From Bacteroidales bacterium (GTDB taxonomy: Bacteria > Bacteroidota > Bacteroidia > Bacteroidales > Muribaculaceae), in contig JAAVFI010000028.1 in assembly GCA_014800815.1 (NCBI GenBank), positions 21,092 through 85,091 of the forward strand: DNA of 64,000 nt, written 5' to 3'. Below the pieces are notes generated by a model. The model was given only the letters and a program-made list of their open reading frames with translations. It searched no databases and was not told the origin of the DNA. A program made the translations under genes and the position numbers. This document shows, in pieces, positions 33,857 through 42,939 of the stretch (positions within the stretch are counted from its first letter, which is position 1; the number at the start of each line of letters is the position of its first letter).

Positions 33857-35338
33857 TTATTTCTTATTCATAAGACCTTCGTCGTTGAAGAGCTTGATTA
33901 CCGACGAAAGTATGCCGTGGATAAACTGGCCGCTGCGGGCGGTGCTGTAGTCGTTGGCAATCTCGATATACTCGTTGAGAGTTACGGGCACGGGTATCGA
34001 GGGGAAGTTAAGGAGCTCGGCAATGGCTGTCATCATTATCACGATGTCCATGAATGCCAGACGCTCGGTATCCCACTGCTTGGTGTCGATGAAGCGGTCG
34101 ATATACGAGCGGTATGTCTCACGGTTATTCACCACGTAGTCAAAGAGCTGCGAGCCGAAGATTTCGTCCTGACGGTTCATGAACTTGGGCAGGAGTTCAA
34201 TCTTGCCTGCGGTCTGAGCTGCGTTTGCGCTGTCGTCGTCATCGTCGTCGGCGCTGCCCGAAGCGTAAGAGCGGCGGATAGTCTTGAGCACGAAAGTACT
34301 CATTATATCCAGGTCGTCGTTCCAGTACACCGACTTGGTCTCGAGAGCCTCGGCGAGTTCGTCGGAGGGCACGATTACATTTCGCATCATCTCGCGCCAG
34401 AAGTTGGCATCGGTAGCGAAATCGCCCGCCGGAGTCTTCATATACTCGGCATAGGCATCGGTAGCCATGATTTTGTCGAGGAGACCCTGGAAGAGGAGGT
34501 CGCTGTCGCGCCATGAATCGGGATCGGCTTCGGGATTTTCTACGATATATTCCTCAAGGGGTTTGCAGTCGCGGAGAGCCTGCACGAAGAGGTTGTCCAC
34601 AAATCGCATATTCGGATTGAGGTCTTCGGCAGAGGGCACATACTTATTGCGGTTAGCTTCGAGGCGCGTTGCCTGCAGGTGCGTTATGTGCACGGGGAGC
34701 ATGAGCAGCGCGTGGTAGAGGCTGTATGCAAGCGAGAGCGAGTTGTCGAGGTCTTCGCGGGCACGTATATATGCGGCACGGGTATCGTCGAACGAGGCAA
34801 GTGTCTCGAGGAACATCTTCATACCCTGCTCGAATCCTACGTGAGTAAACGACTCGTCGTGGCGCAGTGCGCGCTCCACGCTCTTGCTCTTGCGGATAAT
34901 GGTGTCGAATACGGTATTCCAGAAGTTGATATCGTCGGTCATTTCGAGCTTGCGCTTACGCTTGTACTCGGCGTAGACAATCGACGATTTTACGGTGTTG
35001 GCAATCTCGATGAGCGAGCTGTCGAAGATTTTCAGACGGTCGTGACGGCCGGCGAGAGCTTCGGCGATAGCCGGATTGGAGCGCATGGCCTTGGCCACAC
35101 GGTTCTTGATCAAAGCGGGGTCAGGCTCGAGGCTCGCACCTGCTCCGCGACCAAGCGGGAGAGACGACAATTTGAAGAGGAGAACAATCAGGTCGAGATA
35201 AACCGAATAAGCAAATTGTCTGTCACGGGAAGCCTCCTCCGGATTAGGAGCCTGTTCGAGTTTGAATTCGTTGCGGGTGAGGAGGTACGAGTATAGAATC
35301 TGTATCGTCTTGATTCTTATGAGACTGCGGTTTATCAT
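33857..35338 (-). CDS. nusB: Enlarged NusB transcription antitermination factor
   Basis: 493 residues, whereas typical Bacteroides NusB is about 300. The N-terminus MINRSLIRIKTIQILYSYLL and the C-terminal NusB fold (about 385-490: QLFDYVVNNRETYRSYIDRF, LAFMDIVIMMTAIAELLNFP, TLNEYIEIANDYSTARSGQF) are intact. Between them two related helical segments occur (about 41-185 and 196-345). They share an S-x-Y-x-L start, a D-x-N-F-W motif (DDINFW near 140, TDANFW near 313) and an E-x-A-L motif nearby, so the extra length looks like an internal duplication. A run of six Asp (365-370) separates them from the NusB fold. NusB binds boxA RNA with NusE to antiterminate rRNA operons. Confidence 0.9.
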   Translation of the reverse strand: MINRSLIRIKTIQILYSYLLTRNEFKLEQAPNPEEASRDRQFAYSVYLDLIVLLFKLSSLPLGRGAGASLEPDPALIKNRVAKAMRSNPAIAEALAGRHDRLKIFDSSLIEIANTVKSSIVYAEYKRKRKLEMTDDINFWNTVFDTIIRKSKSVERALRHDESFTHVGFEQGMKMFLETLASFDDTRAAYIRAREDLDNSLSLAYSLYHALLMLPVHITHLQATRLEANRNKYVPSAEDLNPNMRFVDNLFVQALRDCKPLEEYIVENPEADPDSWRDSDLLFQGLLDKIMATDAYAEYMKTPAGDFATDANFWREMMRNVIVPSDELAEALETKSVYWNDDLDIMSTFVLKTIRRSYASGSADDDDDDSANAAQTAGKIELLPKFMNRQDEIFGSQLFDYVVNNRETYRSYIDRFIDTKQWDTERLAFMDIVIMMTAIAELLNFPSIPVPVTLNEYIEIANDYSTARSGQFIHGILSSVIKLFNDEGLMNKK

Positions 35339-35372
35339 AACTTAAAAAGTGCGTTCTTTTTGAAATTGCGAT

Positions 35373-35381
35373 GCAAAGTTA
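35373..35381 (-). promoter_or_regulatory. Putative -7 box of the nusB operon
   Basis: TAACTTTGC on the minus strand, 34 bases before the nusB ATG, is a full match to TAnnTTTGC. No clear TTG at the -33 distance. Confidence 0.5.
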
Positions 35382-35415
35382 CGCAAAATTCTTCAACATT
35401 GTCTTCCGTGAAGGG

Positions 35416-36477
35416 TTATTCCTTATCCTTTTTGTCGCTTTGAGGTGCTGCAAGCGGATTCCAACCCTGTGCTTTGAGGGGGAATTCACTGCCGTCGCGG
35501 GTAATCATCGCCTCGCCGAGCTCGGGTTTGGTGATGTAGCCTATCATTTTCACGCCCTCGAGTTTCTCCACCTTGTCGTGGTCGGTGAGGGGTACGGTGA
35601 AGAGGAGTTCATAGTCCTCGCCGCCGTTGAGAGCGGCTGTCACGAGGTTCATATTAAGTTCCTCGGCCATTACCGCTGTCTGGTAGTCGATAGGTATGCG
35701 GTCTTCGTAGATGCGGCAGCCGCAATTACTTTCCTTGCATATGTGCATGAGCTCCGACGAGAGACCGTCGCTGATGTCGATCATCGAAGTGGGGCGAATG
35801 CCGTTCTCAGCAAGAGCCTTGATGATGTCGCGACGGGCTTCGGGCTTGAGCTGACGCTCTACAAGATACTCCTTGCCGGCGAAGTCGGGCACGAAGTCGG
35901 GCTGTCCGGCCGAGGCCACCTTCTCGCGTTCGAGGAGCTGTAGGCCCATATAGGCTGCTCCGAGGTCGCCGCTAACGCATATAAGATCGGTGTCGTGAGC
36001 ACCGCTGCGCTGCACGGCCTGCCCCTTGGGAGCTTCGCCGATACAGGTGATAGAGATGACAAGTCCCTGACGAGAAGCGCAGGTATCGCCTCCCACTATG
36101 TCGACACCGTATTCCTCGCACGCAATGCGTATGCCGGCGTATAGCTCCGTCATGTACTCTACGGTGAAGCGGCTCGAAACGCCGAGCGACACCGTAATCT
36201 GCTTGGGAGTCCCCCCCATGGCATATATGTCGCTGAAGTTCACAATGGCCGACTTATATCCCAGGTGCTTGAGGGGTACGTAAGTAAGGTCGAAGTGAAC
36301 GTTTTCGAGCAACATGTCGGTGGTGACAAGTATATCTACATCGTTGTAGTGGAGTATGGCGCAGTCGTCGCCGACACCTTTGGCGGTGCCTTCGTGTACG
36401 GCTTTAAGCCCCTCGGTGAGCCGGTCGATAAGACCGAACTCGCCGAGTTGCGATATTTCAGTTTGCTTTTCGCTCAT
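35416..36477 (-). CDS. thiL: Thiamine-monophosphate kinase
   Basis: 353 residues of the PurM/ThiL ATP-grasp-like fold. GLIDRLTEGLKAV, VGDDCAILHYNDVDILVTTD (about 37-56), SAIVNFSDIYAMGGTPKQIT (about 75-94), VDIVGGDTC and ISDGLSSELMHICKESNCG are the conserved Mg-ATP and substrate regions. It phosphorylates thiamine monophosphate to the diphosphate cofactor. Minus-strand run with pnp and lpxK upstream. Confidence 0.93.
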   Translation of the reverse strand: MSEKQTEISQLGEFGLIDRLTEGLKAVHEGTAKGVGDDCAILHYNDVDILVTTDMLLENVHFDLTYVPLKHLGYKSAIVNFSDIYAMGGTPKQITVSLGVSSRFTVEYMTELYAGIRIACEEYGVDIVGGDTCASRQGLVISITCIGEAPKGQAVQRSGAHDTDLICVSGDLGAAYMGLQLLEREKVASAGQPDFVPDFAGKEYLVERQLKPEARRDIIKALAENGIRPTSMIDISDGLSSELMHICKESNCGCRIYEDRIPIDYQTAVMAEELNMNLVTAALNGGEDYELLFTVPLTDHDKVEKLEGVKMIGYITKPELGEAMITRDGSEFPLKAQGWNPLAAPQSDKKDKE

Positions 36478-36500
36478 GGATTTGTCGTAAGTTCAATATA

Positions 36501-37313
36501 TCAGATGCGTTCTACCATAGCCTTGACGAGGGCTTCTACGGTAGGCTGAGCCTTGAGGGCTGCTTTCTGCACTTCTTCGTGCGAGGGTACTTCGGTGATA
36601 TCCTTGCCGCCGAGGTCGGTGATCACGGAGATACCGAATACACGCATGTCGGCATGACGGGCCACGATAACTTCGGGCACGGTGCTCATACCCACAGCGT
36701 CGCCGCCGATTACGCGGAAGTACTCATACTCTGCGGGGGTCTCGAATGTAGGACCGGTAGTACCTACATACACGCCGTGCATAAGGCGGATGCCTTTCTC
36801 TGCAGCGATAGCGTCTGCGAGAGCGATGTACTTGTGGTCGTAGGGTTCGGTCATTGCGGGGAAGCGCGGACCGAGTTCCTCGTAGTTCTTGCCGCGGAGG
36901 GGATTTTCGGGGAAGAGGTTGATGTGGTCGGTGATAACCATCACGTCGCCCACTTTGAATTCCTTGTTCATACCGCCGGCAGCGTTCGAAACGAAGAGAG
37001 TCTCAACACCGAGAGCCTTGAAAACGCGTACGGGGAAGGTAACGGTCTTCATATCATAGCCCTCATAGTAGTGGAAACGACCCTGCATGGCAATGACGCG
37101 CTTTCCGGCGAGAGTACCGAAGATGAGGTTGCCGCTGTGGCCCTGCACTGTCGACTGGGGGAAGTTGGGGATTTCTGCGTAGGGGATAACGAGTTTATTT
37201 TCAATATGGTCTACGAGCGAACCAAGGCCTGTGCCAAGAATAATGGCTGTCTTGGGCATCTCACCACCGCGTTCGCGGAGATAGTCGGCGGTCTGTTTGA
37301 TTTTTTCGAGCAT
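36501..37313 (-). CDS. Purine nucleoside phosphorylase (class II, trimeric type)
   Basis: 270 residues. [19 protein letters not shown] (25-43), [20 protein letters not shown] (about 55-74), [51 protein letters not shown] and [16 protein letters not shown] match the trimeric PNP family (PNPase, inosine/guanosine/xanthosine specific). It cleaves purine nucleosides with phosphate for salvage. It lies between lpxK and thiL; a small hairpin (CGACAC/GTGTCG at 37,350-37,366) in the 60-base gap from lpxK has no T run. Confidence 0.94.
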   Translation of the reverse strand: MLEKIKQTADYLRERGGEMPKTAIILGTGLGSLVDHIENKLVIPYAEIPNFPQSTVQGHSGNLIFGTLAGKRVIAMQGRFHYYEGYDMKTVTFPVRVFKALGVETLFVSNAAGGMNKEFKVGDVMVITDHINLFPENPLRGKNYEELGPRFPAMTEPYDHKYIALADAIAAEKGIRLMHGVYVGTTGPTFETPAEYEYFRVIGGDAVGMSTVPEVIVARHADMRVFGISVITDLGGKDITEVPSHEEVQKAALKAQPTVEALVKAMVERI

Positions 37314-37373
37314 AAGAGTTTCGTGTGTTTATGTTTGGTATGTATAACGCGACACGCAGGGTGTCGGTTCGGT

Positions 37374-38483
37374 TCAGACGATAGATTTCCGGGCCTGCTC
37401 CCAGTCGTGAATGAGTTTCTCTATCACTTCTTCGAGCGTGGGGTCGGAATCGGGATTGAGGAAAGCCACCTTTATAGGAAGATAGCAGGTAGATGCCTTG
37501 ATATCGTGCGGGAAATACGGATTCGCCGCCATACGCACCGCATCTTTCTCGGTAGTCACCAGCAGGCGCTGCGAACCCTTGAGACTGCGGTAGCGCTCGA
37601 GCAGGTAGTCGAGGTCTTTGCGCGTGTACTGGTGGTGGTCGGCAAATATATCAACCTTCACCTTGGCCCCGAAGCTCTTGAGATAGCGGATAAACGGGCG
37701 CGGATTGCCTATGCCCGCCACGGCGAGAATCGAGTCGGAAGGCGTGAGCCAGTCGAGGTAGGGAACTCCCGTGGCAATGTCGGGAAATACCGGGCTCAGC
37801 GGCTGATACGCCAGTTTGGTAAAGAAAAGATACTGCGAGGGGAAAAGGTCGTAGTCCTTCTTCACCACACGGTAGTCGATAGGCGACAGATTTTCGGGGC
37901 ACTTGGCCACGCACACAATATCAGCACGGTTTATGCCGCGGGCAGGTTCGCGCAAGCGTCCGTAGGGAAGCATGTGGTCCTTGCTCAGCGGATGGTTGTA
38001 CTCCGTGATGACTATCGACACCGCCGGTTTCACATAGCGGTGCTGGAAGGCATCGTCGAGCACTATAAGGTCAATCTTGGGGTCGAGTCGCAGGAGCTCG
38101 CGTATGCCGGCCACACGGTCTTCGCACACGGCCACCACCACCTCACCGCCGAACTTGCGGTATATCTGGTACGATTCGTCGCCGATATCGCGGGGCATGG
38201 AAGTGTGGCAAGCCATGATGAAGCCCTTGGTATCGCGACGATAGCCGCGGCTGAGGACTGCCACATGACGCTTGCGGCGGAACGACTCCACTATATATTC
38301 TACATGCGGAGTCTTGCCGGTACCGCCAACGGCGAGATTGCCGACACACACCACAGGTACATCGAATTCCACTTCCTTGAGCAAGTTCCAGTCGAAGAAC
38401 TTGTTGCGCATATAGGTGATACCGCCGTAGAGCTTTGAGCTCGGCAGCAGCACGAGTTTGCCAAGAAGCGAATTCTGTTTCAT
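37374..38483 (-). CDS. lpxK: Tetraacyldisaccharide 4'-kinase
   Basis: 369 residues. The P-loop VGNLAVGGTGKTPHVEYIVE (about 47-66), the LSRGYRR segment, DDAFQHRYVKPAVSIVITEY, LPYGRLREPARGINRADIVC and VAGIGNPRPF are all LpxK hallmarks. It adds the 4'-phosphate in lipid A synthesis at the inner-membrane face. It is 23 bases downstream of sppA. Together with lptC and kdsD in the window it shows an LPS-bearing outer membrane. Confidence 0.95.
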   Translation of the reverse strand: MKQNSLLGKLVLLPSSKLYGGITYMRNKFFDWNLLKEVEFDVPVVCVGNLAVGGTGKTPHVEYIVESFRRKRHVAVLSRGYRRDTKGFIMACHTSMPRDIGDESYQIYRKFGGEVVVAVCEDRVAGIRELLRLDPKIDLIVLDDAFQHRYVKPAVSIVITEYNHPLSKDHMLPYGRLREPARGINRADIVCVAKCPENLSPIDYRVVKKDYDLFPSQYLFFTKLAYQPLSPVFPDIATGVPYLDWLTPSDSILAVAGIGNPRPFIRYLKSFGAKVKVDIFADHHQYTRKDLDYLLERYRSLKGSQRLLVTTEKDAVRMAANPYFPHDIKASTCYLPIKVAFLNPDSDPTLEEVIEKLIHDWEQARKSIV

Positions 38484-38506
38484 CGGTTAAATGATGTGTC
38501 GAGGGG

Positions 38507-40276
38507 TTATTCTACGGTTACGGTCTCCATGCGGGCCTGAACGGGATTCATCTCACGCAGCGATTTCACTATCGAAAGCATGCGGAGTGTCTCCTCGTCA
38601 AGACCGGCATAAGCCTTCACGGCATCCATGCCGCCGGCTTCGCGGATGATGCGTTCCCAAATCTTTTCGTCGACACGGGGATAACGCACAGCATGGTCGG
38701 GGTCCATATCGAGGTCGTAAGCCATAGCGTAGATTGCCTCCTGAAGCGAACCGAGGTGGTCGACGAGTCCGAGTTCAACGGCCTTCGAGCCAACCCACAC
38801 GCGGCCTTCGGCAATAGCCTTCACTTCATCCTGAGTCATGCCGCGGCCTTCGGCTACACGGCGGGTAAAGAGGTCGTAGGTATTCTCGACACTGCGCTGC
38901 ATTGCAGCGGCCATCGAGGGAGTCATAGGAGCGACGGCGCTGAGACCGACGGCGTTGGGATTGCTCTGAACAGTGCTGAAAGTCACACCGAGTTTATCGG
39001 TAACGAGACCCGAGAAGTCGGGAATCATACCGAATACGCCTATCGAACCGGTAAGAGTGGTAGCGTCGGCAAAGATAGTATCGGCACCACAACTTATATA
39101 ATAGCCGCCCGAAGCTGCATAGTCGCCCATTGACACATAGAAAGGCTTGCCCTTGCTCTTGAAGTACTGAAGGGCCTCCCATATCTGTTCGGAAGCGAAA
39201 GCGCTGCCACCGCCCGAGTTGACGCGGAGCACAAGGCCCTGCACCTTCTTGTTGTCGGCGAGCTTCACGATATCGCCGGGGACAACGGCACCCGAAATTC
39301 CTTCTTCGCCGGCATCAACGATATCGCCCACACAATAGTACACGGCGATATGATTTCTTTCGGGAGATGATTCGGAGCGCGGACGAGCCGAGAGATAGTC
39401 GCGGGGAGTGATGAAGCGCAGCTCCTCGTCGCTGTCGATATCGGTAATATCTTTCAGATAATTCTCCACCTGACGTTCGTAGAGGAGATTATCGGCGAGA
39501 CCATCGTTTACAAACTCGGGAGCCTGCCATGTAGCCATTACATCGGAGGCCCAGATGCGTATACTATCGGCCTGGATATGACGGTTGGCGGCGATTGCGC
39601 CGTAAGTAAAGCCCCATATCGAGTCGACATACTGCTGCATCTGCAGGCGAGCGGGTTCGCTCATAGAGTTGAGGATGTAAGGCTCTACGGCGCTCTTGAA
39701 AGTACCCACCTTCACAATCTGCATCTTCACGCCCGCCTTGTCGAGCAGACCCTTATAGAACGGCACCATAGCGCCTACACCGTGGATATCCACTGCACCC
39801 ATAGGATTCAGGAATATGCTGTCGGCAGCCGAAGCGAGGAGATAGTCGCCCTGAGTATAGCTGTCGGCGTATGCAATCACCGGCTTGCCCGATGCCTGAC
39901 GGAACTCTACGATAGACTGCAGGAGCTCCTCGCGGGAAGCGGTACCCATGCCCGAACCTCCGCAATAGAGATAGAGAGCCTCGATATCCTTATCGTCGGC
40001 AGCGAGGTCGAGCGCGCGAATCATATCATCGAGCGTCGGCGTATCATTGTCGATATTCTGAATGAGAGCGAAGAAATTTTGCTTCTGAGCCCTCTCGGCA
40101 ATGTTGCCCGAGAGGTCGAAGTAGAGAATCGACCCGCGCTCCACCTTTACGGCAGAGTCGCCCGCGCTACCAATGGCCACACCGGCCACCATTATTCCGC
40201 CGACTACAGCAAGAGTTATTGCAACCCAGATACCGGCAACAGTGCCGAGCATGGATATGAAGAAACGTTTCAGCAT
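38507..40276 (-). CDS. sppA: Signal peptide peptidase SppA, long (67K) form
   Basis: 589 residues with one N-terminal transmembrane helix (about 8-30) and two tandem peptidase_S49 domains, the long type found in Gram-negative bacteria. The catalytic Lys is K194 in VGTFKSAVEPY of the N-terminal domain and the nucleophile Ser is S389 in DYAASGGYYIS of the C-terminal domain. PMGAVDIHGVGAMVPFYKGL and TTLTGSIGVFG are also conserved. It degrades cleaved signal peptides in the membrane. Divergent from pgi across a 204-base gap containing a strong hairpin. Confidence 0.95.
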   Translation of the reverse strand: MLKRFFISMLGTVAGIWVAITLAVVGGIMVAGVAIGSAGDSAVKVERGSILYFDLSGNIAERAQKQNFFALIQNIDNDTPTLDDMIRALDLAADDKDIEALYLYCGGSGMGTASREELLQSIVEFRQASGKPVIAYADSYTQGDYLLASAADSIFLNPMGAVDIHGVGAMVPFYKGLLDKAGVKMQIVKVGTFKSAVEPYILNSMSEPARLQMQQYVDSIWGFTYGAIAANRHIQADSIRIWASDVMATWQAPEFVNDGLADNLLYERQVENYLKDITDIDSDEELRFITPRDYLSARPRSESSPERNHIAVYYCVGDIVDAGEEGISGAVVPGDIVKLADNKKVQGLVLRVNSGGGSAFASEQIWEALQYFKSKGKPFYVSMGDYAASGGYYISCGADTIFADATTLTGSIGVFGMIPDFSGLVTDKLGVTFSTVQSNPNAVGLSAVAPMTPSMAAAMQRSVENTYDLFTRRVAEGRGMTQDEVKAIAEGRVWVGSKAVELGLVDHLGSLQEAIYAMAYDLDMDPDHAVRYPRVDEKIWERIIREAGGMDAVKAYAGLDEETLRMLSIVKSLREMNPVQARMETVTVE

Positions 40277-40321
40277 TGCAAAAGTGTTGGATGTTAACGA
40301 TTTAAAACAACATACTCTAAA

Positions 40322-40367
40322 ATGAGCAACCCGCGGTCTCTGCTCAAGAGACCGCGATACCGCTCAT
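40322..40367. promoter_or_regulatory. Strong two-tier hairpin in the sppA-pgi divergent gap
   Basis: A perfect 9-base stem (CGCGGTCTC at 40,332-40,340 with GAGACCGCG at 40,348-40,356, seven-base loop) is enclosed by a second 6-base stem (ATGAGC with GCTCAT). It lies upstream of both divergent genes, so it is not a terminator for either. It could be a 5'-UTR element of sppA, a protein-binding site or a remnant repeat. Confidence 0.4.
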
Positions 40368-40448
40368 ATTCCGTACAAAGTTATATAATAATTGTCAACG
40401 CCACAAATTTTTATAAATGATTTTAGAACCCGTTCTGCAGATTTTCAC

Positions 40449-40457
40449 TAACTTTGC
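40449..40457 (+). promoter_or_regulatory. Putative -7 box of pgi
   Basis: TAACTTTGC, 23 bases before the ATG at 40,481, matches TAnnTTTGC exactly. The -33 element is not obvious. Confidence 0.55.
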
Positions 40458-40480
40458 ACCAATTAATTTTCAACTCTAAA

Positions 40481-41812
40481 ATGGAAAAGATTCAAGTGGT
40501 AACTAAGGGCGTGCTCAATTGCGTGAGCAACGCCGAAATCGAAGCCCTTCGTCCCGAAGGCGTATCTGCTCTCTCCAAACTCGTCGACGGTACTGGTGCC
40601 GGCAACGACTTCCTCGGCTGGGTGAAACTTCCTACCGAAACTCCCGCCGCTCTCCTCAACGACATCAACGCAACCGCCGCTCAGCTCCGTGAGCTCTGCG
40701 ATGTAGTGGTAGCTATCGGCATCGGCGGCTCATACCTCGGTGCAAAGGCCGTAATCGAAGCCCTCGGCAATTCTTTCGCCGCTTACAAGAACGACGGCAT
40801 CAAGGTACTTTTCGCCGGCCAGAACATCGGTGAAGACTACACCGCTGAACTTCAGGAATATCTCGCCGACAAAAAATTCGGTATCATCGTTATCTCCAAG
40901 TCGGGCACAACCACCGAACCCGCTATCGCATTCCGCATCCTCAAGGAGCAGCTCGAGAAGCAGGTAGGTCACGAAGAAGCAAAGCGTCGCATCGTGGCTA
41001 TCACCGACGAAAAGCGTGGCGCTCTCCGCTCGCTCGCCAACACTGAGGGCTACAAGACTTTCGTTATCGCCGACAACGTAGGCGGTCGTTTCTCCGTGCT
41101 CTCGCCCGTAGGCCTCCTTCCTATCGCCGTTGCCGGATACGACATCAAGGAACTCATGAAAGGCGCTGCCGACATGCAGAAGGCAACCCTCGACGGACAG
41201 TGCGACGCAGCTCTCACATACGCTCTCACCCGCAACGCCCTCTACCGCGCAGGCAAGAAAATCGAAATCCTCGTAAACTACAATCCCAAACTTCACTTCT
41301 TCGCTGAATGGTGGAAACAGCTCTACGGCGAAAGCGAAGGCAAGGAAAACAAAGGTATCTTCCCCGCAGCTGTCGACAATACTACCGACCTCCACTCCAT
41401 GGGACAGTGGATTCAGGAAGGCGAACGCTCTATCTTCGAAACCGTTATCTCCGTTGCCAAGTCGGACCGCGAACTCCGCATCCCCTTCGATGAAGCTAAC
41501 CTCGACGGCCTCAACTACATCGCAGGCAAGCGCATTGACGAAGTAAACAAAATGGCCGAACTCGGCACCCGCATCGCTCACATCGACGGCGGTGTTCCCA
41601 ACCTCCTCATCGAGCTTCCCGCCCTCTCAGAGTACTACCTCGGCAGCCTCATCTACTTCTTTGAAGCAGCTTGCGGTATCAGCGGCTACATCCTCGACGT
41701 AAACCCCTTCAACCAGCCCGGCGTTGAGGCTTACAAGCGCAATATGTTCGCGCTCCTCGAAAAGCCCGGCTACGAAAAGGAAACAGAAGCAATCCGTGCC
41801 AAACTCTCTTGA
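40481..41812 (+). CDS. pgi: Glucose-6-phosphate isomerase
   Basis: 443 residues, the short bacterial form. The ATG at 40,481 ([12 protein letters not shown]) is preferred to an in-frame start nine codons upstream because that stretch contains the probable promoter. Signature elements are [20 protein letters not shown] (about 80-99), [18 protein letters not shown] (about 136-153), [19 protein letters not shown] and a C-terminal [20 protein letters not shown], then [15 protein letters not shown]. It interconverts glucose-6-P and fructose-6-P. Codon use is strongly biased to C-ending codons, as in highly expressed genes here. Its 3' end overlaps the murI start. Confidence 0.96.
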   Translation: MEKIQVVTKGVLNCVSNAEIEALRPEGVSALSKLVDGTGAGNDFLGWVKLPTETPAALLNDINATAAQLRELCDVVVAIGIGGSYLGAKAVIEALGNSFAAYKNDGIKVLFAGQNIGEDYTAELQEYLADKKFGIIVISKSGTTTEPAIAFRILKEQLEKQVGHEEAKRRIVAITDEKRGALRSLANTEGYKTFVIADNVGGRFSVLSPVGLLPIAVAGYDIKELMKGAADMQKATLDGQCDAALTYALTRNALYRAGKKIEILVNYNPKLHFFAEWWKQLYGESEGKENKGIFPAAVDNTTDLHSMGQWIQEGERSIFETVISVAKSDRELRIPFDEANLDGLNYIAGKRIDEVNKMAELGTRIAHIDGGVPNLLIELPALSEYYLGSLIYFFEAACGISGYILDVNPFNQPGVEAYKRNMFALLEKPGYEKETEAIRAKLS

Positions 41813-42659
41813 CACCGAAGCCATTAAAGCCTCAGCCGAACGCCCCGGACCTATCGGGGTGTTCGACTCCGGCTACGGTGGCCTCACTATACTGCGTTCG
41901 CTCCGCAAGGCTCTCCCCGACGCCGACTTCATATACCTCGGCGACAACGGCAGGGCGCCTTACGGTACGCGTTCGTTCGAACTCGTCTACAGCTTCACGC
42001 TCGAAGCCGTACGCTATCTCTTTGCGCGCGGATGTCACCTGGTGATACTCGCCTGCAACACTGCTTCGGCAAAAGCACTGCGCTCAATCCAGCAGCGCGA
42101 TCTGCCGCAGATAGACCCCAACCGCCGCGTACTCGGCGTGATACGTCCCACTGCCGAAGCCGTGGGCAACATCACCCGCTCGGGAGCCGTAGCTCTCGTC
42201 GGTACACCCGGGACAGTCGCCTCGGGGTCGTACGATATGGAACTTGCCAAACTTTTCCCCGACGTAAAACTCTACTCCCACGCGTGCCCCATGTGGGTAC
42301 CATTGGTAGAGAATATGGAATCGGAAGGCGACGGTGCCGACTACTTCGTGCGCCGCGACCTTGAGGCAGTCCTCTCGCAATCGCCCGACATCGACACGCT
42401 CATCCTCGGATGCACACACTACCCTCTCCTGCTCAACAAGATACGAAAATACGCCCCGGAGGGTCTCACAATACTCCCGCAGGGCGACATTGTAGCCGCT
42501 TCACTCACCGACTACCTCAAGAGGCATCCGGAAATCGACAGAATGATAACTCGTGGCGGCTCGGTAGACTATATCACAACTGAATCTCCTGAGAAATTCT
42601 CAACTCTTGCCGCAGTATTCATGGGCGACACCGTAAATGCACGGCACGATACTCTCTGA
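41796..42659 (+). CDS. murI: Glutamate racemase
   Basis: About 287 residues. [20 protein letters not shown] carries the catalytic-region Asp. [17 protein letters not shown] holds the first catalytic Cys and [15 protein letters not shown] the second. It makes D-glutamate for peptidoglycan. No ATG exists between the pgi overlap and the conserved core, so the start must be non-ATG; the GTG at 41,796 ([11 protein letters not shown]), overlapping pgi by 17 bases, is the best candidate. This suggests translational coupling to pgi. Confidence 0.92.
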   Translation: MPNSLDTEAIKASAERPGPIGVFDSGYGGLTILRSLRKALPDADFIYLGDNGRAPYGTRSFELVYSFTLEAVRYLFARGCHLVILACNTASAKALRSIQQRDLPQIDPNRRVLGVIRPTAEAVGNITRSGAVALVGTPGTVASGSYDMELAKLFPDVKLYSHACPMWVPLVENMESEGDGADYFVRRDLEAVLSQSPDIDTLILGCTHYPLLLNKIRKYAPEGLTILPQGDIVAASLTDYLKRHPEIDRMITRGGSVDYITTESPEKFSTLAAVFMGDTVNARHDTL

Positions 42660-42684
42660 CAATTCTCAACACCCAACTTTTCAC

Positions 42685-42939
42685 ATGAAGCATCACTATA
42701 CTACCGCAGGCACATGCTCTGCGGCTATCGACTTTGATATTGACGAAAACGGAATAATCCGCAACATCAAATTTCATGGCGGCTGCCCCGGCAATACTGT
42801 CGGAATATGCAAGCTTGCCGAAGGCATGCCCGCCAAAAATGTTGCGGATAATCTGCGCGGAACCGATTGCCGCAGCCGCGGCACATCGTGTCCCGATCAG
42901 CTGGCGAAGGCTATCGACCTCGCTCTTGCAGAAGCTTAG
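42685..42939 (+). CDS. TSCPD-domain protein (TIGR03905 type)
   Basis: 84 residues from the ATG at 42,685 (MKHHYTTAGTCS), 25 bases after murI. The motifs GTCSAAIDFDID, FHGGCPGNTVGICKLAEGMP and the name-giving TSCPDQLAKAIDLAL are complete. It has four conserved cysteines. TSCPD domains also occur at the C-terminus of class II ribonucleotide reductases; the stand-alone family is of unknown function, perhaps metal or thiol chemistry. Its last 29 bases overlap the 3' end of the convergent acyltransferase gene. Confidence 0.88.
   Translation: MKHHYTTAGTCSAAIDFDIDENGIIRNIKFHGGCPGNTVGICKLAEGMPAKNVADNLRGTDCRSRGTSCPDQLAKAIDLALAEA

Noticed and set aside
36579..38438. Very long plus-strand open frame antisense to pnp and lpxK
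   Set aside because: It mirrors the codon periodicity of two clear minus-strand genes, has no recognisable domain and a His/Val-rich composition typical of shadow frames.
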